Counted from the stretch's first letter, positions 46,229-54,729 are shown. The stretch: 64,000 bases of DNA from Treponema sp. (GCA_017645785.1 JAGCNW010000016.1:124001-188000), one strand, 5' to 3'. Translations and numbers: made by a program. Notes: generated by a model not told the origin, from the sequence alone.

Positions 46229-47770
46229 ATGATAGAAGTGAACGTAAAGGCAAAGATTCCGTTTCTCTGGGGAAAGGCTTCGTTTGAAAAAAGCTCTTGG
46301 TCCAACGTCAATTTGATTGTGGGCCCAAACGGCAGCGGAAAAACTTTGCTTGCCGAACAAATCGCCGAACAGTTCAACGCGGCTGGTTACGACATAAACT
46401 TTTTGCGCGCAGAACGCCAAGGAGACGACGACGCGGCGGCAATGCGAACGATTCGCGAAAACCAAGCGGTCCGCGAAAAAATCGAAGACGTTCTTAGCAA
46501 CATGTTCGCAAAAGCGATTCGTTTTGAGGAAGCTCCGGGCGGCAGGCTTGTCGCGATTGTGGTCAACAAGGCGCGCGGCGTTGAATACAATTTAAAGCAA
46601 GGCGAGTGCCACGGCCTAAAGGAAATCCTTACGCTCTTGGTGGCGCTTTACGGCAATTCCAGCAACAAAAAAAACTGCTTGATTTTGGACGAGCCTGAAT
46701 TGCACTTGCACCCGCAGTTCCAGCAATTCTTTATGAACGAAATAAAAAAGGCCAGCGCTGCCGAGCCCAAGCGCGTTTTCTTCATAATCACGCACTCGCC
46801 TTATTTTATCGACCTTAACTTTTCCGAAGACTTGCTTGGCGTCGTCGCTTGCCACGTCAACCGCGCGCCCACCAGCATAGACTCTTTGAGCGACTACGAC
46901 GAGCAATTGTTCCGCCGATTTTTGCCGCGCTTTAACACTTACCACAAGCAGTTCTTTTTTTCGGACAGGCAGATTTTTGTGGAAGGCTACACCGACCAGC
47001 AAATTTTCACGCGCCTGCTTTCTTGCGTTGACAACAAAATCGGTTCGGCTGGAACCGGCGTGATAGACGTTGGCGGAAAAGACGAGCTTGGCGTTTTCTT
47101 TAAAGTGTGCTCGCTTTTGGGAACGGACGGAAGAATCATCACCGACTTGGACTCTCTTTTTTGCGGAAAGCTTCGCGAGGAAGTTTGCGCCGACCAAAGG
47201 ACAATCGATTTTTTGGAAGCCCAGCGCGAAAAGCAGGACGGCTTTTACGCTTCGCTCTTTACCAAAAAGGAGCTGGCGAAAAAAATCACGCTTGAAAAAT
47301 TGATAATCCGCTTGGAGCGCTACCTTGGCGGCGTTGGCGAATTTTTGGCCGATGTCAACCATTCGGTGAATCCCGAAATCGACATTCTTGTGGAAAAGGT
47401 CAAAAGCCTTTACGCCAAGTACGAAAATCCCGAAAACTTGGACACCTACAAAACCGTCGTCTTGATGGGCGTCACGCTGGAACGGAAGAGCCTTGAGGAA
47501 TTGCTTCCGCTTCCCTTGGCCGCGTCGCTAGGCCAAATCATAAATCTTGCCAACTTGATTTTTGCGGCGATTGAATGTTCCCGCGTTTACATTTTGCGCC
47601 GAGGCTGCATCGAGCATTACTACACGCAAACGGAAGTTCATTACATGCCGGTTTCTTCCAAGGATAGAATTTTCCATTACGAAATCGAATACATGCTTGA
47701 CCAAAGTTCCGACCGCTTAAAAAAGAAGTACGAGGAGCTGCTTGCGATTTTGAACAAGGCCTGCTCGTGA
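46229..47770 (+). CDS. OLD-like ABC-type ATPase with TOPRIM nuclease domain
   Basis: 513 residues. N-terminal ATPase: Walker A VGPNGSGKT near residue 35, Walker B LILDEPELHLHPQ, and the H-loop IITHSP. After about residue 250 a TOPRIM-type region follows: RQIFVEGYTDQQIF (catalytic Glu), VIDVGGKDEL, and RIITDLDSL (acidic pair). This layout is that of OLD-family proteins, DNA nucleases involved in phage exclusion or DNA repair. It lacks an adjacent UvrD-type helicase, so it is not a Gabija pair; the neighbour is an ATP-grasp enzyme. Confidence 0.8.
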   Translation: MIEVNVKAKIPFLWGKASFEKSSWSNVNLIVGPNGSGKTLLAEQIAEQFNAAGYDINFLRAERQGDDDAAAMRTIRENQAVREKIEDVLSNMFAKAIRFEEAPGGRLVAIVVNKARGVEYNLKQGECHGLKEILTLLVALYGNSSNKKNCLILDEPELHLHPQFQQFFMNEIKKASAAEPKRVFFIITHSPYFIDLNFSEDLLGVVACHVNRAPTSIDSLSDYDEQLFRRFLPRFNTYHKQFFFSDRQIFVEGYTDQQIFTRLLSCVDNKIGSAGTGVIDVGGKDELGVFFKVCSLLGTDGRIITDLDSLFCGKLREEVCADQRTIDFLEAQREKQDGFYASLFTKKELAKKITLEKLIIRLERYLGGVGEFLADVNHSVNPEIDILVEKVKSLYAKYENPENLDTYKTVVLMGVTLERKSLEELLPLPLAASLGQIINLANLIFAAIECSRVYILRRGCIEHYYTQTEVHYMPVSSKDRIFHYEIEYMLDQSSDRLKKKYEELLAILNKACS

Positions 47771-47773
47771 AAA

Positions 47774-47842
47774 GATTGTCGGGTCAAGCCCGACAATGAC
47801 ATGGAATGCCTATCTGTCATTCCCGCGCTTGACGCGGGAATC
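47774..47842. repeat. Inverted pair of 27-bp palindromic repeats (REPIN-like)
   Basis: Units at 47774-47800 (reverse) and 47816-47842 (forward), 15 bp apart, same family as at 4511 and 5349. The forward unit contains the TTGACG used as -35 box for the next gene. Confidence 0.87.
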
Positions 47843-47858
47843 TCCCACGGTGTATTCT
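47829..47858 (+). promoter_or_regulatory. Promoter built on a palindromic repeat
   Basis: TTGACG (47829-47834, inside the repeat), 18 bp, TATTCT (47853-47858), 6 bases, ATG 47865. TTGAC-to-ATG distance 36 bp, as at 5394-5430. Confidence 0.55.
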
Positions 47859-47864
47859 ATATCC

Positions 47865-48986
47865 ATGACCACAAATGTAGCGCTCGCAAAATGCGGCGAA
47901 TATGATTTTGACAAGGTTTACGCCGCCTTAAAGGAACTTACTCAACTGGTTCCGCCGCCGGATCCGCGCGGCAAAACTGTTTTGATTAAGCCCAACATTT
48001 TGTATCCGCGAAAGCCCGAAGATTGCGTTTGCACAAATCCGGTCGTGGTGGGCGCGCTTGTAAAAATTTTTGTCGAGTTGGGCGCCAAAAAAGTTTTGGC
48101 CGGCGAGTCTCCTGCCGTGGCCAATTCGACTTCCGCCGCGCGCGCGTCAGGCGTTTTGGAGCAGGTGGAAAAAAACGGCGGCGAGTGGATTGACTTTCAC
48201 GACAAGGTTCAAGTTGAATGTCCCGAAGGAAAGCGCGCCCGCAGCTTTGATTTTGCCGCCGCCTTTAGCCAGGCCGACATTCTTGTAAGCGCCGCCAAGT
48301 TAAAAAGCCACCAATTGATGAAATATACCGGCGCGATGAAAAACCTTTTTGGCCTTATGATCGGCTTGGAAAAGGCGCAGTGCCACTACCGGTTTTCAAG
48401 CCAAAGAGAGTTCGGCGAATTTTTGACAGATCTTAACCTTGCGGCAAAAGCGCAGTACGCCGTGATGGACGCGATTGTCGGAATGGACGGGCCCGGCGGT
48501 CCCGGTTCCGGCGACCCGATACAGCTTGGCTTTATGGCGGCCAGCGACAACATCTTGGCGCTTGATTGGACTTGCTCAAGCTTGGTTGGCTACAATCCAG
48601 CCTCTGTAGAAAATCTCCGCGACGCGCTTGCCAGAAAAGTTTGGCTCAATTCCGCCGACGACATAAAAATCTTGGGAGCGTCTTTTGAAGAATGCGCAAA
48701 CAAAAAATTCCGCATTGTCAAAGACGGCGCGCAAAACTTTGCCGCCATGCTTCCGCCCTGGCTCAATTCGCTTGCGAAATTTGTTTTTACACGAACTCCG
48801 CATTTCCACCCAAACAAGTGCGTCCAGTGCGGCCGCTGCGCGCAAATATGTCCCGCTCACATAATCGAAATGTCAGGCAAAGACGCAACCGCGCGCTTGC
48901 TTGACGCGAAAAAATGTTTGCATTGCTTTTGCTGCCACGAGATTTGTCCGCAAAAAGCCATCAGCCTGCGAAGGTTCGTTCGCTAA
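47865..48986 (+). CDS. DUF362 protein with two 4Fe-4S clusters
   Basis: 373 residues. The DUF362 domain (about 1-290) shows KTVLIKPNIL, GESPAVANSTSAA, SAAKLKSHQLMKYTGAMKNLFG and DAIVGMDGPGGPGSGDP. A C-terminal two-cluster ferredoxin has CVQCGRCAQICP and CLHCFCCHEICP. The function is unknown but a redox role in an anaerobe is likely. The longer frame from 47796 only translates the palindromic repeat, so I start at 47865, where a promoter lies 6 bp upstream. Confidence 0.88.
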   Translation: MTTNVALAKCGEYDFDKVYAALKELTQLVPPPDPRGKTVLIKPNILYPRKPEDCVCTNPVVVGALVKIFVELGAKKVLAGESPAVANSTSAARASGVLEQVEKNGGEWIDFHDKVQVECPEGKRARSFDFAAAFSQADILVSAAKLKSHQLMKYTGAMKNLFGLMIGLEKAQCHYRFSSQREFGEFLTDLNLAAKAQYAVMDAIVGMDGPGGPGSGDPIQLGFMAASDNILALDWTCSSLVGYNPASVENLRDALARKVWLNSADDIKILGASFEECANKKFRIVKDGAQNFAAMLPPWLNSLAKFVFTRTPHFHPNKCVQCGRCAQICPAHIIEMSGKDATARLLDAKKCLHCFCCHEICPQKAISLRRFVR

Positions 48987-48998
48987 AAGGCCGGCGAC

Positions 48999-50357
48999 AT
49001 GGAGCAAAAAGAAGATTCGCAATACAAGTCAATGACCTCAGACCCGATCAGCCGCCTGATTCCTCGTCTTGCCGTTCCGACTGTCTTGAGCATGCTGACA
49101 AGCGGCGTGTACAACACGGCCGACACTTACTTTGTGTCGCAGTTGGGAACCAGCGCGAGCGCCGCGGTTGGCGTAGTCTTTTCGTTGATGGCGATAATAC
49201 AAGCGATTGGCTTTACGATTGGAATGGGCTGCGGTTCCATCATCTCGCGCAGGCTTGGCGCGCGGGACATTAAGGCCGCCAACGTTTGCGGCTCCAGCGC
49301 TTTTGCCGCGGCGGCAGTTTGCGGAGTCGCGCTTTCCGCGGTGTGCCTTGCAAATCTCAAGGGCTTGGTAAAAGTTTTGGGCGCGACGCCGACAATCGTT
49401 CCCTACGCAACGGACTACGCGATGTGGATTTTGTTTGGCGCTCCGATAATTTGCGTCTGCTTTGTGATGAACAACGTTTTGCGCTCGGAAGGCCACGCTG
49501 TTTTTAGCGCGGTGGCGTTGACAAGCGGCGGCGTTTTGAACATCGCGCTTGACCCGCTTTTCATTTATTGCTTTGGCTTGGGAACAAAAGGAGCTGCGAT
49601 GGCCACGGTCGCAAGCCAAGCCGTGAGCTTTTTGATTTTCTTGCAATTCTTTGTCCGCAAAAAGGGAACGGTGGTTCTTTCGATAAAATACGTTTCGGCA
49701 AAAATAAAAGTTTATTGGGAAATTTTCAGCGTCGGAGTTCCCGCGCTCTTTAGACAAGGCTTGGCCAGCGTCGCGACGATTTTGCTCAACACAAGCGCGG
49801 GCGCGTACGGCGACGCGGCGATCAGCGCGATGACGATTTCTACAAAAGTGATAATGCTTTGCGCCTCTGTCATGATAGGAATCGGCCAAGGCTTCGCGCC
49901 GGTAGCGGGCTACAATTACGGAGCGCGGATTTTCAAGCGGGTTCGCAAGGCCTACACCTTTACCGCGACCGGAGCCTTTTTTATTTTGCTCGGTCTGGCG
50001 GCGGCGCTCTTTGCGTTCGCTCCTCAAATAGTCAAATGCTTTAGAAACGACGAACAAGTTATCAGCGTGGGAGCCTTTGCCTTGCGCGCGCAGGCTGTGT
50101 CGCTCCCCTTGCACGCCATCATCATAAGCGTGAGCATGTTGATGCAAGCGTGCGGTAAAAAATACCAAGCCGCTTTCTTGTCATTGAACAGGCAGGGCAT
50201 TTACTTTATTCCGATAATTGTTTTGCTTCCGCGCGTGGTCGGGCTGGCAGGCGTCGAGGTCGCGCAAGCCGCCGCCGACATTATCAGCGCGGTGACTGCC
50301 GTTCCTTATTTGATTTTCTTCTTTAGGGAGTTGAAGAGGGAGGAAAAGGGGGAATAA
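48999..50357 (+). CDS. MATE-family multidrug/sodium antiporter
   Basis: 452 residues with about 12 membrane helices. The front carries the family segment SRLIPRLAVPTVLSMLTSGVYNTADTYFV in part, with LGTSASAAVGV and repeated halves (SVGVPALFRQGLASVATILLN). Exports cationic drugs or metabolites in exchange for Na+ or H+. Starts 12 bp after the ferredoxin gene; the start follows an imperfect ggcga site. Confidence 0.9.
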   Translation: MEQKEDSQYKSMTSDPISRLIPRLAVPTVLSMLTSGVYNTADTYFVSQLGTSASAAVGVVFSLMAIIQAIGFTIGMGCGSIISRRLGARDIKAANVCGSSAFAAAAVCGVALSAVCLANLKGLVKVLGATPTIVPYATDYAMWILFGAPIICVCFVMNNVLRSEGHAVFSAVALTSGGVLNIALDPLFIYCFGLGTKGAAMATVASQAVSFLIFLQFFVRKKGTVVLSIKYVSAKIKVYWEIFSVGVPALFRQGLASVATILLNTSAGAYGDAAISAMTISTKVIMLCASVMIGIGQGFAPVAGYNYGARIFKRVRKAYTFTATGAFFILLGLAAALFAFAPQIVKCFRNDEQVISVGAFALRAQAVSLPLHAIIISVSMLMQACGKKYQAAFLSLNRQGIYFIPIIVLLPRVVGLAGVEVAQAAADIISAVTAVPYLIFFFRELKREEKGE

Positions 50358-50364
50358 ATCGATA

Positions 50365-51762
50365 TTATTTTTTAAATTTTATGCCAATAAAATTCAAGCC
50401 GATGTTTTTTGCGTCGTTTAAATTTGTTTTTACACTTTTCTTAAACCCATTCTTTTGTTTCTTCTTTAATTCTTTTTTTTCGATTTTTCTTTCTCTTGCA
50501 ATGTCTTTTGCCGAAGTGATGTTCGCCTTTAAAAGTTGAACGCCGATTTCTTTTAATATTTGTCTTTGTTCGGGATCTTTTATTACATCAAATGTTCCTT
50601 TTGCTATACAGGTGACGCTTTTAATCGTGTTTTTCCCGCCTTTTGTAAGAATTTTTGTTAAGTTTTTTGCTGCTGTAAAAGTTTTTTGAACAAGAGATAT
50701 ATTCTTTGATTTTACAACATCAGCTGTGTTATACACTTCTGTTTGAACGTCCCCAATCATTGCCGAAAGTGTTTCCTTATTTGAACATTCCAAGATTGAA
50801 AAAAGAGAGTTGATAAACTGTTTACGCTTTTCGTCGTTTGGTAAATTTTCATACCATTCATTGAATGTTTTGTTAAGGTAAGTACTGAATCCCGAAAGTT
50901 CTTCTGCTTGCGCAGGGTATTTTCCGCAAATGAGCCATGTTGAAAGATCGTGCTGCAAAATAAGCGCCGAAGAGCTTTTTGCCACTTTAAAATGTTCAGG
51001 ATAATGATAAAAAAGCATTCCTACCATTGATTGTTGCGGATACCAGATGTGAAGTTTGTCTTTAATTCGCAGCATAGAGTGTTTTTGCAGCGTTTCTGAA
51101 GAGAATCCCGGTCCGTCGAAATTGTATATTAAACTGATTCTATTTTGCAGCGATTCGCTTAAGAAACCGCAAGCATACATTGCGATGTTTCCGCCTTTTG
51201 AGTGTCCCGCGACTATAATTTTTTTGTTTGAGAAATAATCCAAAACCTTCTTCAAATATTCAAGCGCATCAAGTTGAGAGGGAATCGTGTCCATTGTTGC
51301 AAGGTTGCAATCTTCTTTCCATCCTCTGATTGAATCGTCAGTTCCTCTGAATACAATGCAAATAGTCTCTTCATCTAAAAAGAATGTCATTGCGGCAAAT
51401 TGTTCTGGGTTTTCTGAATGGTCTTCATTTTTGCAAATGAAACCGCAAAGCTCGATATCCTTGAATCTCTCTGTATTGCCTGCCTGTAAAAATAGTTCAG
51501 GAATTCTTTTGTTCATGAGGCCGACATCCATATATTCATATCTTTTTTCCGAAAGAATGATTTTATCTTTTAGGTCGGAAAAAGCGTAACGAGTATTAAA
51601 GTCAAGCTTGTTCATGTTGTAGGTTGCTTTGTCGATGATTCCGTCAAAATGCACGTATCCAATTTGGCAGAGAACCAATGCGTCTGTATCCGCGAATGCG
51701 TCATTTTTTAATGGCACGTCGCCTCTAAAAATTAAATAATCTGAAACTGAATAAGAATCCAT
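50365..51762 (-). CDS. Mbeg1-like (DUF2974) lipase/esterase
   Basis: 465 residues. Alpha/beta-hydrolase with the nucleophile elbow IIVAGHSKGGNIAMYA and the preceding CIVFRGTDDSIRGWKED, both typical of the Mbeg1-like family. The last 100 residues are Lys-rich and helical (REIEKKELKKKQKNGFKKS-like), unlike a plain esterase, and may bind membrane or nucleic acid. Codon use and base composition are clearly AT-rich relative to the flanking genes. Lies 13 bp downstream of the broken patatin gene in the same orientation. Likely acquired. Confidence 0.8.
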   Translation of the reverse strand: MDSYSVSDYLIFRGDVPLKNDAFADTDALVLCQIGYVHFDGIIDKATYNMNKLDFNTRYAFSDLKDKIILSEKRYEYMDVGLMNKRIPELFLQAGNTERFKDIELCGFICKNEDHSENPEQFAAMTFFLDEETICIVFRGTDDSIRGWKEDCNLATMDTIPSQLDALEYLKKVLDYFSNKKIIVAGHSKGGNIAMYACGFLSESLQNRISLIYNFDGPGFSSETLQKHSMLRIKDKLHIWYPQQSMVGMLFYHYPEHFKVAKSSSALILQHDLSTWLICGKYPAQAEELSGFSTYLNKTFNEWYENLPNDEKRKQFINSLFSILECSNKETLSAMIGDVQTEVYNTADVVKSKNISLVQKTFTAAKNLTKILTKGGKNTIKSVTCIAKGTFDVIKDPEQRQILKEIGVQLLKANITSAKDIARERKIEKKELKKKQKNGFKKSVKTNLNDAKNIGLNFIGIKFKK

Positions 51763-51775
51763 TTTGCGTTGTCTC

Positions 51776-52617
51776 CTATAATTGTTTTACGAAATGTTTC
51801 ATAAGTTTGTTGAATTCCCGCACAACAAAATCTCCTGTTTTGCGAGGTTTTCTGTCTTTGTTTTCTTCATTTGTCATTCTGATTTTTTCTTTGGCATATT
51901 GAATGTTGTCTTTGCCTTCAGAAAAATAGAAAGCAAGCGTTTTTTTTGTAAATGAATATCCTTCGGCCAACATGTCATTGATTTTTTTCTGTTCAAAACA
52001 AACGGAATCGCGTATGATAGAACTGTTTTTGAAGACAATTTTTATAATCTTTGAGTCAAAATCATCGTTCTCAAATACGATTCCGCCATCTTCAAAATAT
52101 AAGCAAATTATCAAATCCAAATCCAAAAAAGGTTTTACTGGAATGTTATCTATCATAGCACCGTCAAAGAGTTTGCTGCCATGAAATTCAATTGGTTTGT
52201 TTGTTAACGGAAGAGCTACGCTTGCTTGCAATAGTTTATGGTAGTTTTCGATAGGTTGTTTTGAGAAATCTATATATCTGAGCTCTTTTTCATCTACAAA
52301 TAAAATTGGAGAAAGAAATTGCAGTTGATTTTTTTATTATCTGATGAAAGAGCTTTTATGACATTTTGAAGATAGTTACCCTTTAAGACAGTGGATATGA
52401 AAATTTTCTTATCATTCGTTATTATGTTTTTCCAAAGTGAGACACCTTTTTCAATAGAATCTGTTGCATATGCAAATGCATTCAACGTTCCTATAGACGC
52501 AGAGCTTAACGCTATAATTTCTTTCTCCTCAAAGAATTCTTTTATAGCTTTGAGTGCTCCTATTTGATATGCGCCTTTTGCCATCCCACCAGAAAGCACA
52601 AGTCCTATTCGTGCCAT
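51776..52617 (-). pseudogene. Patatin-like phospholipase interrupted by one frameshift
   Basis: Two frames together make one patatin of about 280 residues. The first (from ATG 52617) has GLVLSGGMAKGAYQIGAL (oxyanion loop) and SSASIGTLNAF (nucleophile Ser). The second has FDGAMIDNIPV (catalytic Asp in DGA). They are joined if one A is added in an A7 run of the minus strand (T7 at 52329-52335), giving ...NQLQFLSPILFVDE... with no stop. The first frame alone ends soon after the run. This may be a true mutation, a phase-variable slip site or a sequencing error. The first Gly of the usual GxSxG is Ser. Confidence 0.8.
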
Positions 52618-52670
52618 AATTACGCCCAATCCTAATTTAAAAATATTTAGTTACTTATGGTCTCTAAATA

Positions 52671-52698
52671 AAAAGCGGACAAAAATATGTCCGCTTTT
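52671..52698. terminator. Hairpin terminator
   Basis: Perfect 11-bp stem AAAAGCGGACA/TGTCCGCTTTT with loop aaaata, able to work on either strand; it lies 30 bp after the TM2 gene stop on the minus strand. Confidence 0.85.
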
Positions 52699-52727
52699 GA
52701 AAACATTACTTTAGTATGAAAAATCAA

Positions 52728-52949
52728 TTACCACTGTGTAATTAAATTTCCATACTTATCTTTGCCTGAACCAGCTGCAATCATAATAATATCTATTATC
52801 CAGCCGATTCCACAAAGTCCTACAGTAAACAGCCATAAAAGACCAGTTCCTACTTTTCCTTCATAGAAGCGATGAACCCCAAGTCCACCAAAAAAGATAG
52901 AAAGAATCAAGTCGGCCGTTCGACTTTTTTCGGATGTTCCTCTTGCCAT
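52728..52949 (-). CDS. TM2-domain membrane protein
   Basis: 73 residues from ATG 52949 (aggag site). Two membrane helices joined by the family turn: ILSIFFGGLGVHRFYEGKVGTG, then LLWLFTVGLCGIGWIIDI. The TM2 domain function is unknown. It is the last gene of a small minus-strand group with the two genes upstream. Confidence 0.9.
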   Translation of the reverse strand: MARGTSEKSRTADLILSIFFGGLGVHRFYEGKVGTGLLWLFTVGLCGIGWIIDIIMIAAGSGKDKYGNLITQW

Positions 52950-52997
52950 AAATTCCTCCTTTGGCAAAATTTCATTTATAAACCTTGTTCAAAAATA

Positions 52998-53456
52998 TTA
53001 TTTCAAATATTTTTGAAGCGAAGTTCCTATTGTATACACATAGACATTGTCTTTAAAATCTGAAAGCTCAAATTTCAAAGTTTTAGCAATTAATGAAAGT
53101 GCCAATGATGTAATTGCTGAATTTTCTTTTTCGTCTTGTAATTCGATGGCTGGACAGACATTTGAGTTCATCCAATCTGTTAAAGATCTTTTATCAATGT
53201 TTTTGTCTTCGTAATACTCAGCATTAATTAAATTTACAAATTTTTTTAATGAATCATCATCAACACCTGCGAATAGATATAGGGCGAACATTTCATCATT
53301 TAATTTTACGAGAACTGAGCAAGACCCGTTTTCATATGATTTTGCAGTAATTTTATGAGGAGATTTTATTTCTGTTACAAATTTAGTATCCTCAGCAAAT
53401 AATGAAGCGGTTAAAATTGAAAGTAACACGCTAAATAAAAAAAACTTATGTTTCAT
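52998..53456 (-). CDS. Secreted or periplasmic protein of unknown function
   Basis: 152 residues with a signal peptide (FFLFSVLLSILTASLFAED). The mature part has no domain that I recognise; it shows short strands and helices and one Cys in NGSCSV. AT-rich like its neighbours. Gap to the upstream gene is 3 bp, so they are cotranscribed. Confidence 0.7.
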   Translation of the reverse strand: MKHKFFLFSVLLSILTASLFAEDTKFVTEIKSPHKITAKSYENGSCSVLVKLNDEMFALYLFAGVDDDSLKKFVNLINAEYYEDKNIDKRSLTDWMNSNVCPAIELQDEKENSAITSLALSLIAKTLKFELSDFKDNVYVYTIGTSLQKYLK

Positions 53457-53459
53457 TTT

Positions 53460-54053
53460 TCATTCCTTACCTTTATTTTTTATGTCATTGTTATTCGAAA
53501 GATGCAAAGACAATATGATTGAGACGACAATTAAGATTATATATAATCCAACGATTAGAATTGTCAAAAACTTAAACCAAGGCGTAGCCGTGTTTAAACA
53601 AAACTCCTTAATAGAAATCAAAGCATCCTTTACAGATAGTTTGTCAGTGTCACGTTCTAAGGTATTTATTATTTTGAGCGCAGTTGATGTGTATTTTTTA
53701 ACTGCAGATTTGAGTATGTTTTCGGCTAGCGATTCAAGACTATTTACATGCTTTCTTTCAAGACAGGATTCAAGAATGTTTTTCACTTCCTCTGTGTTCA
53801 TCTGTTTTTCCAGAACGCCAGGATATATTTCGTCGACCTGCATTTCTAGTTTGTTTATTCCCAAGTCAATATAAGAAGTTAGATTTTTCTTTACAGTTCC
53901 AGTAATTACAATGAGTATGACAAATGATAACGACAACGCGACATTTAATAAGTTCATCCATATTCTGTATGTTTTGTTCTCAATTTTTTTTGCAAACACA
54001 CTATTTAGCAAAACAGTTATGAGTAGAGCGCAAAATGAAATAAATATAGTCAT
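53460..54053 (-). CDS. Membrane protein of unknown function
   Basis: 197 residues: two membrane helices at about 2-20 and 33-52, a soluble helical domain of about 100 residues (INKLEMQVDEIYPGVLEKQMN), and a third helix at about 163-185. No known family seen. It is the first gene of the minus-strand operon controlled by the operator at 54142-54222. Confidence 0.7.
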   Translation of the reverse strand: MTIFISFCALLITVLLNSVFAKKIENKTYRIWMNLLNVALSLSFVILIVITGTVKKNLTSYIDLGINKLEMQVDEIYPGVLEKQMNTEEVKNILESCLERKHVNSLESLAENILKSAVKKYTSTALKIINTLERDTDKLSVKDALISIKEFCLNTATPWFKFLTILIVGLYIILIVVSIILSLHLSNNNDIKNKGKE

Positions 54054-54141
54054 TAAAACCCTCGTAAATGTTCGTTTTTGCTACTGTTATTTTATTAACA
54101 AAACCACAGTGCTGAATCATATTTGAGCGTCAATTATAAAC

Positions 54142-54222
54142 ATTACGCAACTATGATTAATAATATATCACGATTATGCATAATCGTCAAGTTTTAATCA
54201 CAAATAATCAATTTTGCGTAAT
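54142..54222. promoter_or_regulatory. Operator array between the membrane-protein operon and the XRE gene
   Basis: A perfect 16-bp palindrome, CGATTATGCATAATCG (54171-54186), is flanked by an inverted 9-bp pair, ATTACGCAA (54142-54150) and TTGCGTAAT (54214-54222). The palindrome fills the spacer of the minus-strand promoter. Probable binding sites of the XRE protein encoded at 54232. Confidence 0.65.
54162..54190 (-). promoter_or_regulatory. Promoter of the membrane-protein operon
   Basis: Minus strand: TTGACG (54185-54190), 17 bp, TATATT (54162-54167). The 16-bp palindrome lies across the spacer, so a bound repressor would block polymerase. Confidence 0.6.
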
Positions 54223-54231
54223 TATGGGTTT

Positions 54232-54567
54232 ATGGGATTCAAAGAAAATTTAAAGGATGAATTGAGATATCAGGGTGTTTTGGTAAAAGAATTAGCGGCA
54301 AAGAGCGGTGTTCCCAAAGGAACGATTGACCACTATCTTGCGGAAAAAAGCGCGTCGCCGATAGCGGAGAACGCTGTAAAAATTGCCCGCGCCCTTAATG
54401 TTACGGTTGAATATTTGGTTACTGGCAAGGATTTTGTTCCATCAAAAAGCGGACGCCCACCTTACAGTGCCCAAATCCGCGCTCTTGCTGAAAAGCTTTC
54501 TTGTATGAATCAGAAACAGTTAAAACTTTCTTCTGTTTTAATATCTGTGATTGAAACTGAAGGATAA
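54232..54567 (+). CDS. XRE-family transcriptional regulator
   Basis: 111 residues from ATG 54232. Helix-turn-helix at about 10-60: LVKELAAKSGVPKGTIDHYL with the following ALNVTVEYLVTG typical of Cro/CI-like regulators. The upstream in-frame alternative start at 54214 is a TTG inside the operator and is not favoured. Probably represses the divergent operon and itself. The ToxIN locus begins 30 bp downstream. Confidence 0.85.
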   Translation: MGFKENLKDELRYQGVLVKELAAKSGVPKGTIDHYLAEKSASPIAENAVKIARALNVTVEYLVTGKDFVPSKSGRPPYSAQIRALAEKLSCMNQKQLKLSSVLISVIETEG

Positions 54568-54596
54568 TAAAACATAATTAACAATCAAGAAAAAAC

Positions 54597-54625
54597 TTGA
54601 CAAAATTTAAGTATCATATTATATT
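54597..54625 (+). promoter_or_regulatory. Promoter of the ToxI-type antitoxin RNA
   Basis: TTGACA (54597-54602), 17 bp, TATATT (54620-54625). Transcription would start at about 54632, exactly at the first repeat. Confidence 0.8.
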
Positions 54626-54632
54626 TAAAGTA

Positions 54633-54705
54633 TGGGAAAGCTCCGTCCCTTAACTGGAGAATGTAAATTTGGGGAAGCTCCGCCCCTTAACTGGAGAATG
54701 TAAAT
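54633..54705 (+). ncRNA. toxI: Type III antitoxin RNA (ToxI/AntiQ-like), two 36-nt repeats
   Basis: Two tandem units, 54633-54668 and 54670-54705, period 37. In each, GGG(A/G) pairs with (U/C)CCC and CUCC pairs with GGAG, in interleaved order (a b a' b'), an H-type pseudoknot with loops of 3, 1 and 6 bases. The two differences inside the units, 54637 A versus 54674 G and 54646 U versus 54683 C, form an A-U to G-C compensatory change. This strongly supports stem 1. Antitoxins of this type bind and block the ToxN nuclease, which cuts the precursor into repeats. Confidence 0.85.
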
Positions 54706-54729
54706 GGCGGCTGTAACAGGTCGCCATTT
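54702..54729 (+). terminator. Terminator between antitoxin RNA and toxin gene
   Basis: AAATGGCG/CGCCATTT stem (54702-54709 with 54722-54729), 12-base loop, followed by T-rich sequence. In type III loci a leaky terminator at this position sets the ratio of antitoxin RNA to toxin mRNA. Confidence 0.8.

Noticed and set aside
46229-47770. OLD-like protein considered as Gabija GajA
   Set aside because: No UvrD/GajB-like helicase gene is adjacent; the neighbours are an ATP-grasp enzyme and a DUF362 gene.
47796-47864. N-terminal extension of the DUF362 protein
   Set aside because: It only translates the palindromic repeat, and the promoter at 47829-47858 would lie inside it.
49038-50168. Long open frame (376 codons) on the minus strand opposite the MATE gene
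   Set aside because: It is rich in Arg, Ala and His with no domain, signal or ribosome site, and lies entirely within a clear transporter gene. It is a product of GC-biased third positions.
54633-54705. Two 36-bp repeats considered as a minimal CRISPR array
   Set aside because: The units are separated by only 1 bp, so there are no spacers; position before a ToxN gene and the pseudoknot explain them.
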